64,000 nt of DNA from Acinetobacter haemolyticus (GTDB lineage: Bacteria > Pseudomonadota > Gammaproteobacteria > Pseudomonadales > Moraxellaceae): assembly GCF_900406815.1 (NCBI RefSeq), contig NZ_OVCN01000009.1, forward strand, positions 1-64,000, in the 5' to 3' direction. Numbering within the stretch: the stretch's first letter is position 1; the number at the start of each line of letters is the position of its first letter. The notes under the pieces are model-generated. The model saw only the letters and a program-made list of their open reading frames with translations. It searched no databases and was not told the origin of the DNA. The position numbers and the translations under genes were made by a program. This document shows, one piece after another, positions 30,528 through 39,833 of this stretch.

Positions 30528-31355
30528 TTATTTCCAGCCAGGGAACCACAAGGTTGGACCGAAATCGCTATCCAAGGCCGCTTTCACTTTGGGTGAATTT
30601 TGATAAATCTCGACAAATTTCTGTAGTTTGTTGTCTTTGTCCTGATAGTCATCACGCACCACAAATAAAATCGCATAACGCTTATTGGTGTTGTCATCAA
30701 ACAACAAGGCACTTTCAGGATCAGCCGTTTTGGCCAAACGTAAGTAGTGCGGATAACCAAAAGCGAGATCAACATCATCAATGGCACGTGCAGTTTGAGG
30801 TCCTTCAACTTCAGTAAATTTGAGGTTCTTCGGATTTGCGGTAATGTCTTTCAGTGCAGAAAGATGATTATTGCTGTCTTTCAGTTCAATCAGCTTGGCT
30901 TGTTGCAACAGCAATAAAGCACGACCTTGATTGACAGGATCATTCGGAATCGCAACAGTTGCACCATTCGGGAGTTCATCAAAACTTTTATATTTTTCTG
31001 AATACAGCCCAACATGCGAAGCCGCACCCGCAGCAAATGACTTTAACTTAAAGCCAGTTTCTTTAATGGAATTATCCAGAAAGGGCTGATGCTGGAAAAA
31101 GTTCGCATCGATATCGCCATGACTTAAGGTGATATTCGGGGTATTCCAGTCGGAAAACTCGACCAGTTTGACATTTAATCCCTGTTGTTTGGCTTCATCC
31201 GCTGCGACTTGAAGCGGATGAGCAAAAGAAGGACTTATTCCAATTACCAGTTCACTATTACTGCTTTGTCTGTGTTTATTCCAGATCAATAAGGCAATAA
31301 TCGCAACAACGACCAAGCCAATACCGAGCCATTTTTTAGAGGCTGTTTGAGCCAT
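30528..31355 (-). CDS. metQ: MetQ/NlpA family substrate-binding protein, membrane-anchored
   Basis: About 275 residues from the ATG at 31355, with GGAG just ahead. NlpA/MetQ features are present: GISPSFAHPLQVAADEAK, ANFFQHQPFLD and AIPNDPVNQGRALLLLQ. The usual lipobox cysteine is missing: the N-terminus is a hydrophobic segment (about 9-25) ending in a basic tail (NKHRQ), so it should stay tethered to the inner membrane. Context with sulfur oxidoreductases suggests it binds an organosulfur compound. Confidence 0.88.
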   Translation of the reverse strand: MAQTASKKWLGIGLVVVAIIALLIWNKHRQSSNSELVIGISPSFAHPLQVAADEAKQQGLNVKLVEFSDWNTPNITLSHGDIDANFFQHQPFLDNSIKETGFKLKSFAAGAASHVGLYSEKYKSFDELPNGATVAIPNDPVNQGRALLLLQQAKLIELKDSNNHLSALKDITANPKNLKFTEVEGPQTARAIDDVDLAFGYPHYLRLAKTADPESALLFDDNTNKRYAILFVVRDDYQDKDNKLQKFVEIYQNSPKVKAALDSDFGPTLWFPGWK

Positions 31356-31382
31356 ATATTTCTCCAATTCTTTTCTTAAATG

Positions 31383-32795
31383 TTAAGCACTAATTTCTTC
31401 AATTATTTTTAGGTGATCTGCGTTGTTATGCGTTCTACATCGGAATTGGTCAGCAGGATGGCTTGCAGTTAAAAGATCGCCTTGGGCAAACAATTTGTTA
31501 CGCAGTGAACCTGTGGCATATTCAGTTTTATAACGACCACGTTGCTGTAACTCAGGGATCACCAGTCGAATGAAATCATAGTGTGATTCAGGTGCAACCG
31601 TACGCGTCAGGTTAAAACCATCAATGCCAGTTTGATCGAGTAGTTCAATGAGATATTCAGCAACTTCAGTGCCACTACCGACGATGAGTGGATAGCGCCC
31701 ACCTAGCACATGCTGTGCTTTCAGGTCATTTTTGCTGATGCGCTGTTCTTTAAATTTCTCATTGACTGAAGCAATGCTATTGCTCTTTTGATATGGAATC
31801 GCTTCATCATCTGCAAACTTGGCAAGATCAATTCCGACTGAACTGGCGTAATGTGCTAAACCTGCTTCAGGACTGGCATATTGACGGTATTCAGCCAGTT
31901 TTTGCTGTGCAAGTTCATGTGTTTCCGCGACTACAATGGTAATGCCGACAAAGATTTTAATCGCATCTTGATCTCGACCTTGCTGTGTTGTTTGTATACG
32001 TATTTTATTGACTTGTTGACGAATCTTTTCTGGTTGATCACCACCAATAAAAATACATTCGGCATGACGCGTAGCAAACTGTAGTCCTTTCGGTGAAGCA
32101 CCTGCCTGAAAGAGAGTTGGTGTGCGCTGTACCGATGGCGCAACCTGAAATACCCCTTGGCTTTGGTAATATTGCCCTTGATGATTGATCGAGTGTACTT
32201 TTTTGGGGTCAGTAAAAATACGCTGTTGTTTGTCTTTCTTTAAGGCGTCATTTTCCCAGGAACCTTCCCAATATTGATAGCAAAGTTGTAAGAACTCCTC
32301 GGCTTGATCATAACGTGCATCATGATCTTTTAAGCCTTTTTGTCCAATCAAGCGTTCAGCACTGTCCAGATAGCCAGTGACAATATTCCAGCCCAAACGA
32401 CCTTGAGTTAAATGATCGAGACTGGCAAAACGCCGTGCAAATTGATAGGGCTGCTCATAGCTGAGATTGACCGTGACACCAAAACTCAAATTCTGCGTGA
32501 CCAAAGCCATGGCTGAAATCAGGGTGGAAGGGTCATGGCTTGGCAGTTGAATTGATTCTTTCAGAGTGAGATCGATGCCATTCTGATAGACATCATAAAC
32601 ACCTGTAATATCAGCAAGGAATAAACCATCAAACAAACCTTGTTCTAAAGTTTGTGCCAATTCAGTCCAATAATTCAGTTCATTAAAGCGATGTGATTGA
32701 TCACGCGGATGCGTCCATAAGCCATGATTGATATGACCGACACAATTCATATCAAAGGCATTTAACAAGATTTTTTTAGCAGTGGTTTGAGTCAT
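31383..32795 (-). CDS. LLM-class flavin-dependent monooxygenase (NtaA/DszA-like)
   Basis: 470 residues, luciferase-like TIM barrel of the nitrilotriacetate/dibenzothiophene-sulfone monooxygenase group. Conserved pieces include WTHPRDQSHRFNELNYWTEL, RLGWNIVTGYLDSAERL and TPTLFQAGASPKGLQFA. It uses reduced FMN from a partner reductase to cleave C-S or C-N bonds. Its start overlaps the upstream SfnB-type gene (TAATG), so it is part of the sulfur operon. The specific substrate is not determined. Confidence 0.88.
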   Translation of the reverse strand: MTQTTAKKILLNAFDMNCVGHINHGLWTHPRDQSHRFNELNYWTELAQTLEQGLFDGLFLADITGVYDVYQNGIDLTLKESIQLPSHDPSTLISAMALVTQNLSFGVTVNLSYEQPYQFARRFASLDHLTQGRLGWNIVTGYLDSAERLIGQKGLKDHDARYDQAEEFLQLCYQYWEGSWENDALKKDKQQRIFTDPKKVHSINHQGQYYQSQGVFQVAPSVQRTPTLFQAGASPKGLQFATRHAECIFIGGDQPEKIRQQVNKIRIQTTQQGRDQDAIKIFVGITIVVAETHELAQQKLAEYRQYASPEAGLAHYASSVGIDLAKFADDEAIPYQKSNSIASVNEKFKEQRISKNDLKAQHVLGGRYPLIVGSGTEVAEYLIELLDQTGIDGFNLTRTVAPESHYDFIRLVIPELQQRGRYKTEYATGSLRNKLFAQGDLLTASHPADQFRCRTHNNADHLKIIEEISA

Positions 32796-34018
32796 TACAA
32801 TGTCCCCCGACGTGGAGGCAGAATGCCATTCAGCACATAATTACCGATGAAGTAATATTTCCAGCGTGCAGCATCATGCAAGGTGTGTACACGCGCATTA
32901 CGCCAGTGACGATCCAGCCCATCGGCACGTTGACTACCACGACTGCCAGCTAGTTCAATCAATTTAGAAGATGCCTTTAACGCTGTTTCAGTACTATGCG
33001 CACGAACTTTAGCAACATCAATTGAGGCTTTGGCTAAGCTTTCTGGATTGAGATCCTGTTTGGCAGCATCAACAGATCGAGCCGCCTGTTTGAGGAGTAA
33101 TTCACTGGCTTTGACATCGGTTGCGACACGACCCAATTCAGATAGGGTTAACGGATCTTGGGTAGCGGAATCAATATTGGCATCAATCCAGGGGCGAGCG
33201 ACACGCACGCGTTGCAACGTTTCCTCAAAGGCCGCGCGAGCAATCCCGACTTCAATTGCGGCATGCATGATTTGAGCAAATGGCCCGACCAAAGACAGTT
33301 GTTTGAATGCGGTGTCAAACGGAATCACATCCTCTTTGGCAACGAAGACCTGATTAAACTTGACTGTGCCGCTGCCTGTAGTACGTTGACCAAAACCAGA
33401 CCAGTCATCAATCAGCTCCAAACCTTGACTGTCGCACTGTACAAAAGCCAGAAATTCGCGTCCAGATTCATCCACCACTAAGGTTGGAATACGATGGGCA
33501 AAGAGACTACCCGTGCAATAAAACTTTTCCCCCTGAATCAGATAACCGTTTTCGCTTGGGATTAAGGTGGTTTGTTTATGTGCTGAGGTACGGGTTTTAA
33601 ACTCAGCCAGCGCATTACCAAAACGTGCACCTTGTAATACTTCCTGATAGAGACGCTGCTTTTGTGCTTCGGTACCGGTATTGCGTAATACTTCCAGTGC
33701 ATAAAAATGGTTTTGTGGAATTTGACCGATTGAACCATCCGCACCACTAAATAGGGCAATCACTTTGGCAACGGTAAGACTTGAAACCTCTGCACCGCCA
33801 TACTGTTTAGGTACGGTAATTGCCCATAAACCTGACTGGCTATACGCTTCGATTTCAGTAAACGGCAAGTTTCTATTGGCATCACGTTCAACGGCTGTTT
33901 GTTTAAACTGTTGACTGAGTTGTGTGGCAATTTCCAATGCTTCAGCATCGTTTTGAATAATATGTGCTGCTTTAAAATTGGTTTTGGAAAAACCTTGTAA
34001 TTCTTGATAAGAGGTCAT
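32795..34018 (-). CDS. SfnB-family flavin oxidoreductase (acyl-CoA dehydrogenase fold), copy 2
   Basis: 407 residues from the ATG at 34018 with AAGGAG upstream. The longer frame back to 34153 is not used because it overlaps the preceding gene. Acyl-CoA-dehydrogenase-like fold of the SfnB/DszC group. YGGAEVSSLTVAKVI, DWSGFGQRTTGSGTV and the C-terminal HWRNARVHTLHDAARWKYY are typical. It probably takes part in release of sulfur from sulfones or sulfonates together with the LLM enzyme. It sits 13 bp after its paralogue. Confidence 0.88.
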   Translation of the reverse strand: MTSYQELQGFSKTNFKAAHIIQNDAEALEIATQLSQQFKQTAVERDANRNLPFTEIEAYSQSGLWAITVPKQYGGAEVSSLTVAKVIALFSGADGSIGQIPQNHFYALEVLRNTGTEAQKQRLYQEVLQGARFGNALAEFKTRTSAHKQTTLIPSENGYLIQGEKFYCTGSLFAHRIPTLVVDESGREFLAFVQCDSQGLELIDDWSGFGQRTTGSGTVKFNQVFVAKEDVIPFDTAFKQLSLVGPFAQIMHAAIEVGIARAAFEETLQRVRVARPWIDANIDSATQDPLTLSELGRVATDVKASELLLKQAARSVDAAKQDLNPESLAKASIDVAKVRAHSTETALKASSKLIELAGSRGSQRADGLDRHWRNARVHTLHDAARWKYYFIGNYVLNGILPPRRGTL

Positions 34019-34031
34019 GATGATTTGCTCC

Positions 34032-35243
34032 TTAAATCCAGGCATGGCGGGCAGGGTGCGTACCATTGAGGTAATAGTCACCGATGGCATGGAATTTCCA
34101 ACGCACAGGATCATGTAAGGTATGTACGCGAGCATTGCGCCAATGCTGATCAAGATTATGTTGGCTCAGGCTGGCTCGGCTACCACCAAGTTCGAGTAAT
34201 TTTTCTGAGATATGCAGGGCAGCGTCATTGGCATAAATCTTTGCTTCTGCCACCAGAATCGAAGCACGTGCAGCTTGCTCGGCAGAAATCTCAGCGAGTT
34301 GATCCAGTTCATCCAGATATTCAGCTGCCTCATCCAGTAATAAAATGGCTGCATCGAGCAGGATATTCAGTTTGCCGACCTCTTGTAGGGTGTAATGTTC
34401 CTCACTGGCTTTTTCTACACCTGCATCAACAATTGGACGTGCTTTACGAATGCTAGATAAAGTGTCATTAAAGGCTGCTTCTGCAATCCCAACATCAATC
34501 GCAACTTGCAAAAGTTGAGAATAAGCACCGCGAACATTTGGGGTATCGGCAATAATGCGCTCATCAAAAAATAGTGCAGGATCAACAACGACGTTGTGTA
34601 GTTTTACCGTTCCACTGGCTGTAGTACGTTGACCAAAGCCATTCCAGTCATTAATCACTTCAACGCCTTCGGCATGACGCTCAACCAGAGTCAATACGGT
34701 ATAACCATCTGGATGTAAGGCTCGAATCGCTAACCAATCCGCAAAGCTGGTGCCAGTCGAGTAAAATTTTTCCCCGTTTAAAAAGTATTGACCATTTTCT
34801 AACCTTAATGTGGTTTGAATGGCTTTGGTATCTTTGGAGTTTTTTTCTGGCCCACCATTGGCAATGCGTTTGCCTGCCAAAATTTCAGTATAGACAAACT
34901 GTTTTTGTACATCTGAACCGGTGATATTGATAAAATTTAAAAGACCAAACTGGTTTTGTGGAATTTGTCCGACATTGGCATCGGCTTTCGTTAAAATACG
35001 AAACACATGTGCCAAGGTCTTATTGGAGACAAAAGCACCCCCATATTGTTGTGGTATACGGATTCCGCCAAGGCCTTTTTGGCTAAACTGAATAATTTGT
35101 TCTGTCGGCAAAATCCGATTTTGATCACGATGATTGCGATCTTCTAATGCAAAGTCAGCAACTTGATAGGCAGCATTGATGGCCTGCTGATCATTTGAAA
35201 TCAGTTGTGTTTGAGCTTGGATCACTGATTGATTACTGGACAT
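34032..35243 (-). CDS. SfnB-family flavin oxidoreductase (acyl-CoA dehydrogenase fold), copy 1
   Basis: 403 residues from the ATG at 35243, preceded by AGAGG. First gene of the sulfur operon. Shares with its neighbour DWNGFGQRTTASGTV and HWRNARVHTLHDPVRWKFH, so the two are tandem paralogues that have diverged and may form a hetero-oligomer or act on different substrates. The active-site region lacks the usual acyl-CoA dehydrogenase glutamate context, fitting the oxygenase branch (inference). Confidence 0.88.
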   Translation of the reverse strand: MSSNQSVIQAQTQLISNDQQAINAAYQVADFALEDRNHRDQNRILPTEQIIQFSQKGLGGIRIPQQYGGAFVSNKTLAHVFRILTKADANVGQIPQNQFGLLNFINITGSDVQKQFVYTEILAGKRIANGGPEKNSKDTKAIQTTLRLENGQYFLNGEKFYSTGTSFADWLAIRALHPDGYTVLTLVERHAEGVEVINDWNGFGQRTTASGTVKLHNVVVDPALFFDERIIADTPNVRGAYSQLLQVAIDVGIAEAAFNDTLSSIRKARPIVDAGVEKASEEHYTLQEVGKLNILLDAAILLLDEAAEYLDELDQLAEISAEQAARASILVAEAKIYANDAALHISEKLLELGGSRASLSQHNLDQHWRNARVHTLHDPVRWKFHAIGDYYLNGTHPARHAWI

Positions 35244-35601
35244 GTGAGCACCTCTAATAGATAAGAGGGACTTTACATAAAAATTACTTTTCAACTAAAT
35301 TAGAAGTTTTGACTTAGATATCATAATAATTATTAAGCATTTTTTTTGAGAAAAAGCACATAAAAAGTAATATGGAATTTAATGGTAAAACAAATATTTA
35401 ACTCTTTAAGACGTTTTCTTAATTCTTAAGGTCTATACTTTTATGAAGTAAATGAATATTTTCACCTTAAAAACATATAAATATTTTTAGCCAAAATTTA
35501 AAAAAGATAGAGCAAAAACGACATTGTAATCATTCACTTTTACTTCTAAAGTATCAAAAAGCTTATGTTTGATCGAATAGAAAAATAAATTTGGAGTGTT
35601 T
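35244..35601. other. Intergenic promoter region of the sulfur operon and the GST-like gene
   Basis: Very AT-rich, no gene larger than a few codons and no clear riboswitch. Divergent promoters must lie here. A sulfur-limitation operator (CysB-like) would be expected but cannot be defined by eye. Confidence 0.45.
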
Positions 35602-36372
35602 ATGCGGGTTTTATACCAATTTCCTTTATCTCATTATTGTGAAAAAGCTCGCTGGTTGCTAGATCATAAAGAATTGGATTATGTGGCACATAATTTAATT
35701 CCGGGTTTTCATCGTGCGTTTACCTATTTAAAGTCTGGGCAAAACTATTTGCCGATGTTGAAGGACGATAAGCAGTGGGTTGCAGATTCAACGCAAATCG
35801 CTCTGTACCTTGACAGTACATATCCTGAGCATGCCTTACTACGGCGTGATGAACAATTACGTGAACAAGCTATTGAAATAGATGTGCTTGCAAATGAACT
35901 GGGTATTCATGTACGTCGATGGTCATTGGCACAAGCACTTTCCACTAGCGACCATCCACTTGAAATTATGATGGGAGAGCAAGGTTATTTGCGTCAATTT
36001 GAGAAATTTTCAAAGCCAATTCTTAAAAGTTTGGTGGCTTCAAATTATCAATTAAATCCAGAAAAAGTCGCCCATTCCAAAGTGCGTATGACAGAGTTAA
36101 TTACGGACTTAAATCAACGTTTGATTGACAATCAAGGTCGTTATCTAGTGGGTGATCGTTTAGGATTGGCAGATATTTCCGTTTGTTCCATGCTTGCGCC
36201 ATTGTTGGTGATTAAGGGAACACCTTGGGAGTTGGAAAATGATGGCGTTGATCAATTTGGTGGAGAGTTAAAAGAATATTATGACTATTTGTTAGATCTT
36301 CCGATTGGACAATATGTACAACGCATTTACTCAACTGAACGTAATGCCCGTGTGGATTGGCGCGGTCTTTAA
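35602..36372 (+). CDS. Glutathione S-transferase family protein
   Basis: 256 residues from the ATG at 35602, with TTGGAG upstream. A GTG at 35596 adds two residues. The N-terminal thioredoxin-like fold has YQFPLSHYCEKARWLLDHK, and the C-terminal helical domain has GRYLVGDRLGLADISVCSML (the conserved N-capping motif of GSTs). Cytosolic. The role may be detoxification or redox, but no substrate can be inferred. It is monocistronic. Confidence 0.88.
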   Translation: MRVLYQFPLSHYCEKARWLLDHKELDYVAHNLIPGFHRAFTYLKSGQNYLPMLKDDKQWVADSTQIALYLDSTYPEHALLRRDEQLREQAIEIDVLANELGIHVRRWSLAQALSTSDHPLEIMMGEQGYLRQFEKFSKPILKSLVASNYQLNPEKVAHSKVRMTELITDLNQRLIDNQGRYLVGDRLGLADISVCSMLAPLLVIKGTPWELENDGVDQFGGELKEYYDYLLDLPIGQYVQRIYSTERNARVDWRGL

Positions 36373-36389
36373 CCTGTTTTTCAATTTAG

Positions 36390-36437
36390 ATCTAATGATT
36401 AAACTGAACATAAAATGTTTGGTTTAATTGATTAGAT
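36390..36437. repeat. Long imperfect inverted repeat after the GST-like gene
   Basis: ATCTAAT and ATTAAAC (36390-36404) pair with GTTTAAT and ATTAGAT (36422-36437) around a 1x2 internal loop, with a further inner AACAT/ATGTT stem. It begins 17 bases after the stop. No T run follows on the plus strand. Confidence 0.55.
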
Positions 36438-36607
36438 GAACGATAAGAAGATGTACATATCTAATCGGGTCGAAATTTATCAAATTAATAAAAGAAGTAA
36501 GACAATCGGCTAATCAATAAAACACAATTGTATATATAATAATTCATACCGTACGAGTCGGTTTTAAGCTGTGATCCAGCTAAAAACATAAAAATAGAGG
36601 GAATACC

Positions 36608-36991
36608 ATGAAAACATTGCAATTTATAGCAGATTGCCCTAAGCATGGGTTAATTGATCATCCGCCAAATGAATGCTATATCACGCAAGAATATGTGGCT
36701 GCATTATTGTATAAACAATTAGAACAATACGGTTTTGATGCACAGCATATGCGTCATGAACATGAAAAAATCGAAGTTCGTATCGACAATCATCAGCTGC
36801 CACTTTCTATTCTGTGTTCGCAACAAGACTCGGAAGGACATATTTTGTGTGAGATCACGGCAAACCCTCAGCAAGAGTTAGCTTGGTTTGAAAAGATCGA
36901 GACGCAAAGTATTATCCGCCAATTGGCTCAAGCTGTTGAAAATAGTTTAAAAGCTGAACATAGCTTTTCTAAGTTTGTATGGAAAAGCTAA
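36608..36991 (+). CDS. Conserved-looking protein of unknown function
   Basis: 127 residues with GAGGG nine bases before the ATG. No signal peptide or membrane segment. It is rich in His and Gln, with an N-terminal CPKHG, an acidic middle and a helical C-terminus. A cysteine at about 10 and others at 21, 67 and 76 do not form a recognised metal site. Its leader carries a small AGCTG/CAGCT hairpin (36567-36581). Codon use is like its neighbours, so it is probably a native gene. I do not recognise the family. Confidence 0.65.
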   Translation: MKTLQFIADCPKHGLIDHPPNECYITQEYVAALLYKQLEQYGFDAQHMRHEHEKIEVRIDNHQLPLSILCSQQDSEGHILCEITANPQQELAWFEKIETQSIIRQLAQAVENSLKAEHSFSKFVWKS

Positions 36992-37094
36992 GTCAACTTT
37001 GAGCATGTGATCTTAAATGAAGTGATTTAACATCATGACCGTTTCGGTGTATGGTGTATATTTGTTTAAACGCTTTATTTGAGAGTATATGTGC

Positions 37095-38555
37095 ATGATA
37101 CAGGTCGATTTTTCTAAATTATCTCCCCAAGTGGTTTGGCGACATTTTGAGACTTTGTGCACGATTCCTCGACCATCAAAACATGAACAACAATTACGAC
37201 AGCATCTCAAAGATTGGGCGGAACAGCGTAACCTAGAAACCTATGTCGATGACATTGGTAATCTGATTATTCGAAAAGCTGCCACAGCTGGTAAAGAACA
37301 AGTTGCAGGTGTGATTTTGCAAGGGCATCTGGATATGGTGACTCAGGCAAATCGTGGCACGCAACATGACTTTTTTAAAGATCCGATTCGACCAATATTA
37401 AAAGATGGCTGGTTGATTGCTGAAAATACCACGTTGGGTGCAGATAATGGTATCGGAGTTGCACTGGCGTTGGCGGTATTAGAATCAGATGATATTGCGC
37501 ATGGGCCGATTGAAGTACTTTTGACGATTGATGAAGAAGCAGGAATGAGCGGTGCTCGTTTACTTAAGTCGGGTGTTTTAACAGGGCAATGGTTATTTAA
37601 TATCGATACCGAAGAATGGGGCGAACTCTATCTTGGTTGCGCTGGAAGTATTGATATTGAAGTACAACAGCCACTTGAGTATGAAATTGCACCGAATGAT
37701 TTAATCTATGTTGATCTACTTGTTTCTGGATTAAAAGGCGGTCACTCAGGCGTTGATATTCATTTAGGTCGTGGCAATGCTAATGTGATATTAGCTAATT
37801 TTTTAAATGATTTTTTAACACAATCAAATGGTCGGCTGGTTGAATTTGTCGGTGGAACAGCGCGCAATGCCATCCCGCGTGAAGCGGTAGCAACCATTGC
37901 AATTCAAGCAGAACAATTTCCCGAATTAGACAAAGCAGTTGCGGCGACACAAGCTAAATGGCAGCAAAAACTGCAGGGCATTGATGATCAATTACAAATC
38001 ACCGTACAGCAAAACGTTAATCAGATAAATGAAGTTATTAGCTTGCAACAGCAAAATGATTGGTTGAAAGCATTGGCAGATTGTCCTTATGGTATTGCGA
38101 AATGGAGTACTGCTTTACCTGATGTGGTGGAAACATCGAATAATATTGGTGTGATTAAGCTGACCAAAGATGAAGCCAAAACTTTGATTATGGTTCGTTC
38201 GATGGTGAATCAAGATGCAGTAGCCTTTGCACATCATATTCAACAGTACTTTGCAAAGTTTAGCATTCAGTCCGAGCTAACACCCTTAGTCTCAGGTTGG
38301 ACACCGAATCCAGATTCGGCTGCATTAAAGTGTCTACAACAAGCTTATCAATCCGCATTTGAAATTGAACCGAACTTGAAAGTGATTCATGCGGGCTTGG
38401 AGTGCGGTATTATCGCGGAACACTATCCTGACTTGCAGATGGTATCCTTTGGTCCAGATATTCAGGGCGCCCATGCACCGGGAGAACGGGTTAAAGTGGA
38501 TACGGTAGAAAAATGCTGGAAGTTGTTGGTGACGGCGTTAGAATCTGTAAAATAA
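37095..38555 (+). CDS. pepD: Aminoacyl-histidine dipeptidase (peptidase D)
   Basis: 486 residues, M20 metallopeptidase that cleaves Xaa-His dipeptides. Metal-binding and catalytic motifs are in LQGHLDMV, GADNGIGVALALAV, DEEAGMSGA and HAGLECGI. GGHSGVDIHLGRGNAN is the lid-domain motif. A GAGAG box lies nine bases before the ATG at 37095. An ATG at 37089 would add two residues. It converges on rtcA. Confidence 0.92.
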   Translation: MIQVDFSKLSPQVVWRHFETLCTIPRPSKHEQQLRQHLKDWAEQRNLETYVDDIGNLIIRKAATAGKEQVAGVILQGHLDMVTQANRGTQHDFFKDPIRPILKDGWLIAENTTLGADNGIGVALALAVLESDDIAHGPIEVLLTIDEEAGMSGARLLKSGVLTGQWLFNIDTEEWGELYLGCAGSIDIEVQQPLEYEIAPNDLIYVDLLVSGLKGGHSGVDIHLGRGNANVILANFLNDFLTQSNGRLVEFVGGTARNAIPREAVATIAIQAEQFPELDKAVAATQAKWQQKLQGIDDQLQITVQQNVNQINEVISLQQQNDWLKALADCPYGIAKWSTALPDVVETSNNIGVIKLTKDEAKTLIMVRSMVNQDAVAFAHHIQQYFAKFSIQSELTPLVSGWTPNPDSAALKCLQQAYQSAFEIEPNLKVIHAGLECGIIAEHYPDLQMVSFGPDIQGAHAPGERVKVDTVEKCWKLLVTALESVK

Positions 38556-38571
38556 GTTTTCATAGTAAAGA

Positions 38572-38587
38572 AGCTCATGATTGAGCT
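38572..38587. terminator. Short hairpin between convergent pepD and rtcA
   Basis: Perfect 6-bp stem (38572-38577 with 38582-38587) and a 4-nt loop, with no T run. A weak bidirectional end at best. Confidence 0.35.
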
Positions 38588-38595
38588 AGTACATC

Positions 38596-39642
38596 TTAAA
38601 CTTTAGCAGTGACTTGAAACAGATTTTTGTCCAGTTCGATAAATTCAATTTCACAATCAATAAATCTTTCAATCATGTGAGCCTGACTACGGGTATGTTC
38701 GCTAATAAATTGTGCCGTAAATTCTCCACCTTGACCTAATGCCAAAGGTAATAATAGCTGATCCGCCAAATATTCATCTGCAACCGCTTGAGAATCAATA
38801 TATTGCTTCACTTGTTTAGCTAGATGATTGGCAATTTGTTCAGCACTTTTTCGCATTTCACCTAATGCGGTGAATAGCTGAACATGGTTCTCGTGCTCAA
38901 CTTTGACATATACAGTATTTCCTTGACTGATACCATTTAAATGGAATTGCTGCTGAGTATTCAGTTTCAGTTTTTGATTTAACGTGGCCAATTCTCGTTG
39001 TGCGATTTGCGCTTCTTCTGAAAGATTTAATACGGCTGCAAAAGCATCAGTACTTTGCAAACTACCACGCTCTAGTAAACTTAGTTTGCTTTGATGTTGC
39101 CAAGGTTGAATCTTGATTTGAATTTCACCTGCACCAATCGGAAAGAAGCCTGCTTTATTTAACTTAAACTCGACCTCTATTCCAAGTTTTTCTAATGCTG
39201 GCAAAAAGCAATGCTCAATAAAATCTGCTGTTGGTGCAAGTGGGTTATGGGTAGCGCCAGAAATCGTGAGTTCACTGGCTTCGTTTTGCAATAACAATGC
39301 AGGCAATAGGGTTTGTAAAACCAGTGTTGTACTTCCTGCCGAACCAATCTGAAATTGGTATTTTCCGCTCTGCACATGCTGTGGTGCAAAGTATAGACGT
39401 TGGCTATGGAGTTCAGCACCTTCCACATAAGCTTGGCTGATGTGTTGAGATGCCTCGACACAGACCAAATGCTGACGCATTAAGCCCGGTTTTTTTCGTC
39501 CAGCACGAATATTGCTTAATTCAAATGCTTGACCTGTAATCATCGAAAGGGCAAGAGCGGTTCTTAAAATTTGTCCACCACCTTCACCCTGTGAACCATC
39601 AATTTGGATGGTTACTGGCGTGTTTGCCAAAGCTTTTTTCAC
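38596..39642 (-). CDS. rtcA: RNA 3'-terminal phosphate cyclase
   Basis: 348 residues, GTG start at 39642 with AAGGA eight bases upstream. Converts RNA 3'-phosphate ends to 2',3'-cyclic phosphates using ATP. Conserved GSQGEGGGQILRTALALS at the N-terminus. The predicted nucleophilic histidine is in ISEHTRSQ, following the family block YLADQLLLPLALGQGGEFT. Second gene after rtcB. RtcA and RtcB act together in RNA end healing and sealing. Confidence 0.95.
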   Translation of the reverse strand: MKKALANTPVTIQIDGSQGEGGGQILRTALALSMITGQAFELSNIRAGRKKPGLMRQHLVCVEASQHISQAYVEGAELHSQRLYFAPQHVQSGKYQFQIGSAGSTTLVLQTLLPALLLQNEASELTISGATHNPLAPTADFIEHCFLPALEKLGIEVEFKLNKAGFFPIGAGEIQIKIQPWQHQSKLSLLERGSLQSTDAFAAVLNLSEEAQIAQRELATLNQKLKLNTQQQFHLNGISQGNTVYVKVEHENHVQLFTALGEMRKSAEQIANHLAKQVKQYIDSQAVADEYLADQLLLPLALGQGGEFTAQFISEHTRSQAHMIERFIDCEIEFIELDKNLFQVTAKV

Positions 39643-39680
39643 TTCTATTTTCCTTATTTTCTAATTTAATGAATATACTG

Positions 39681-39833
39681 TCAGTATGAATAGCCATTTT
39701 TGATTTCACTAAAAATACCTTCTGCAGCACCAGCTAAAGTAATAGCTGGTACAAACGCATTTTCATATAAATGTTTTATTGCTCATTCAAATTGCACAAT
39801 TCCTGTTTCAATTTGGTTGATTAAATCAACCTT
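39681..39833 (-). pseudogene. Decayed gene remnant between rtcB and rtcA
   Basis: On the rtcA/rtcB strand, one frame reads across the rtcB stop and intergenic space as KVDLINQIETGIVQFE, a TGA, then AIKHLYENAFVPAITLAGA and a short tail ending with TGA at 39681. The segment has the amphipathic pattern and the LAGAAE motif of a small protein, but it is broken by a stop and has no start. It looks like a relic of an inserted or ancestral gene. Family identity is not established. Confidence 0.4.

Noticed and set aside
33158..33481. 107-residue plus-strand ORF inside the SfnB-type gene
   Set aside because: Opposite-strand shadow without initiation signals.
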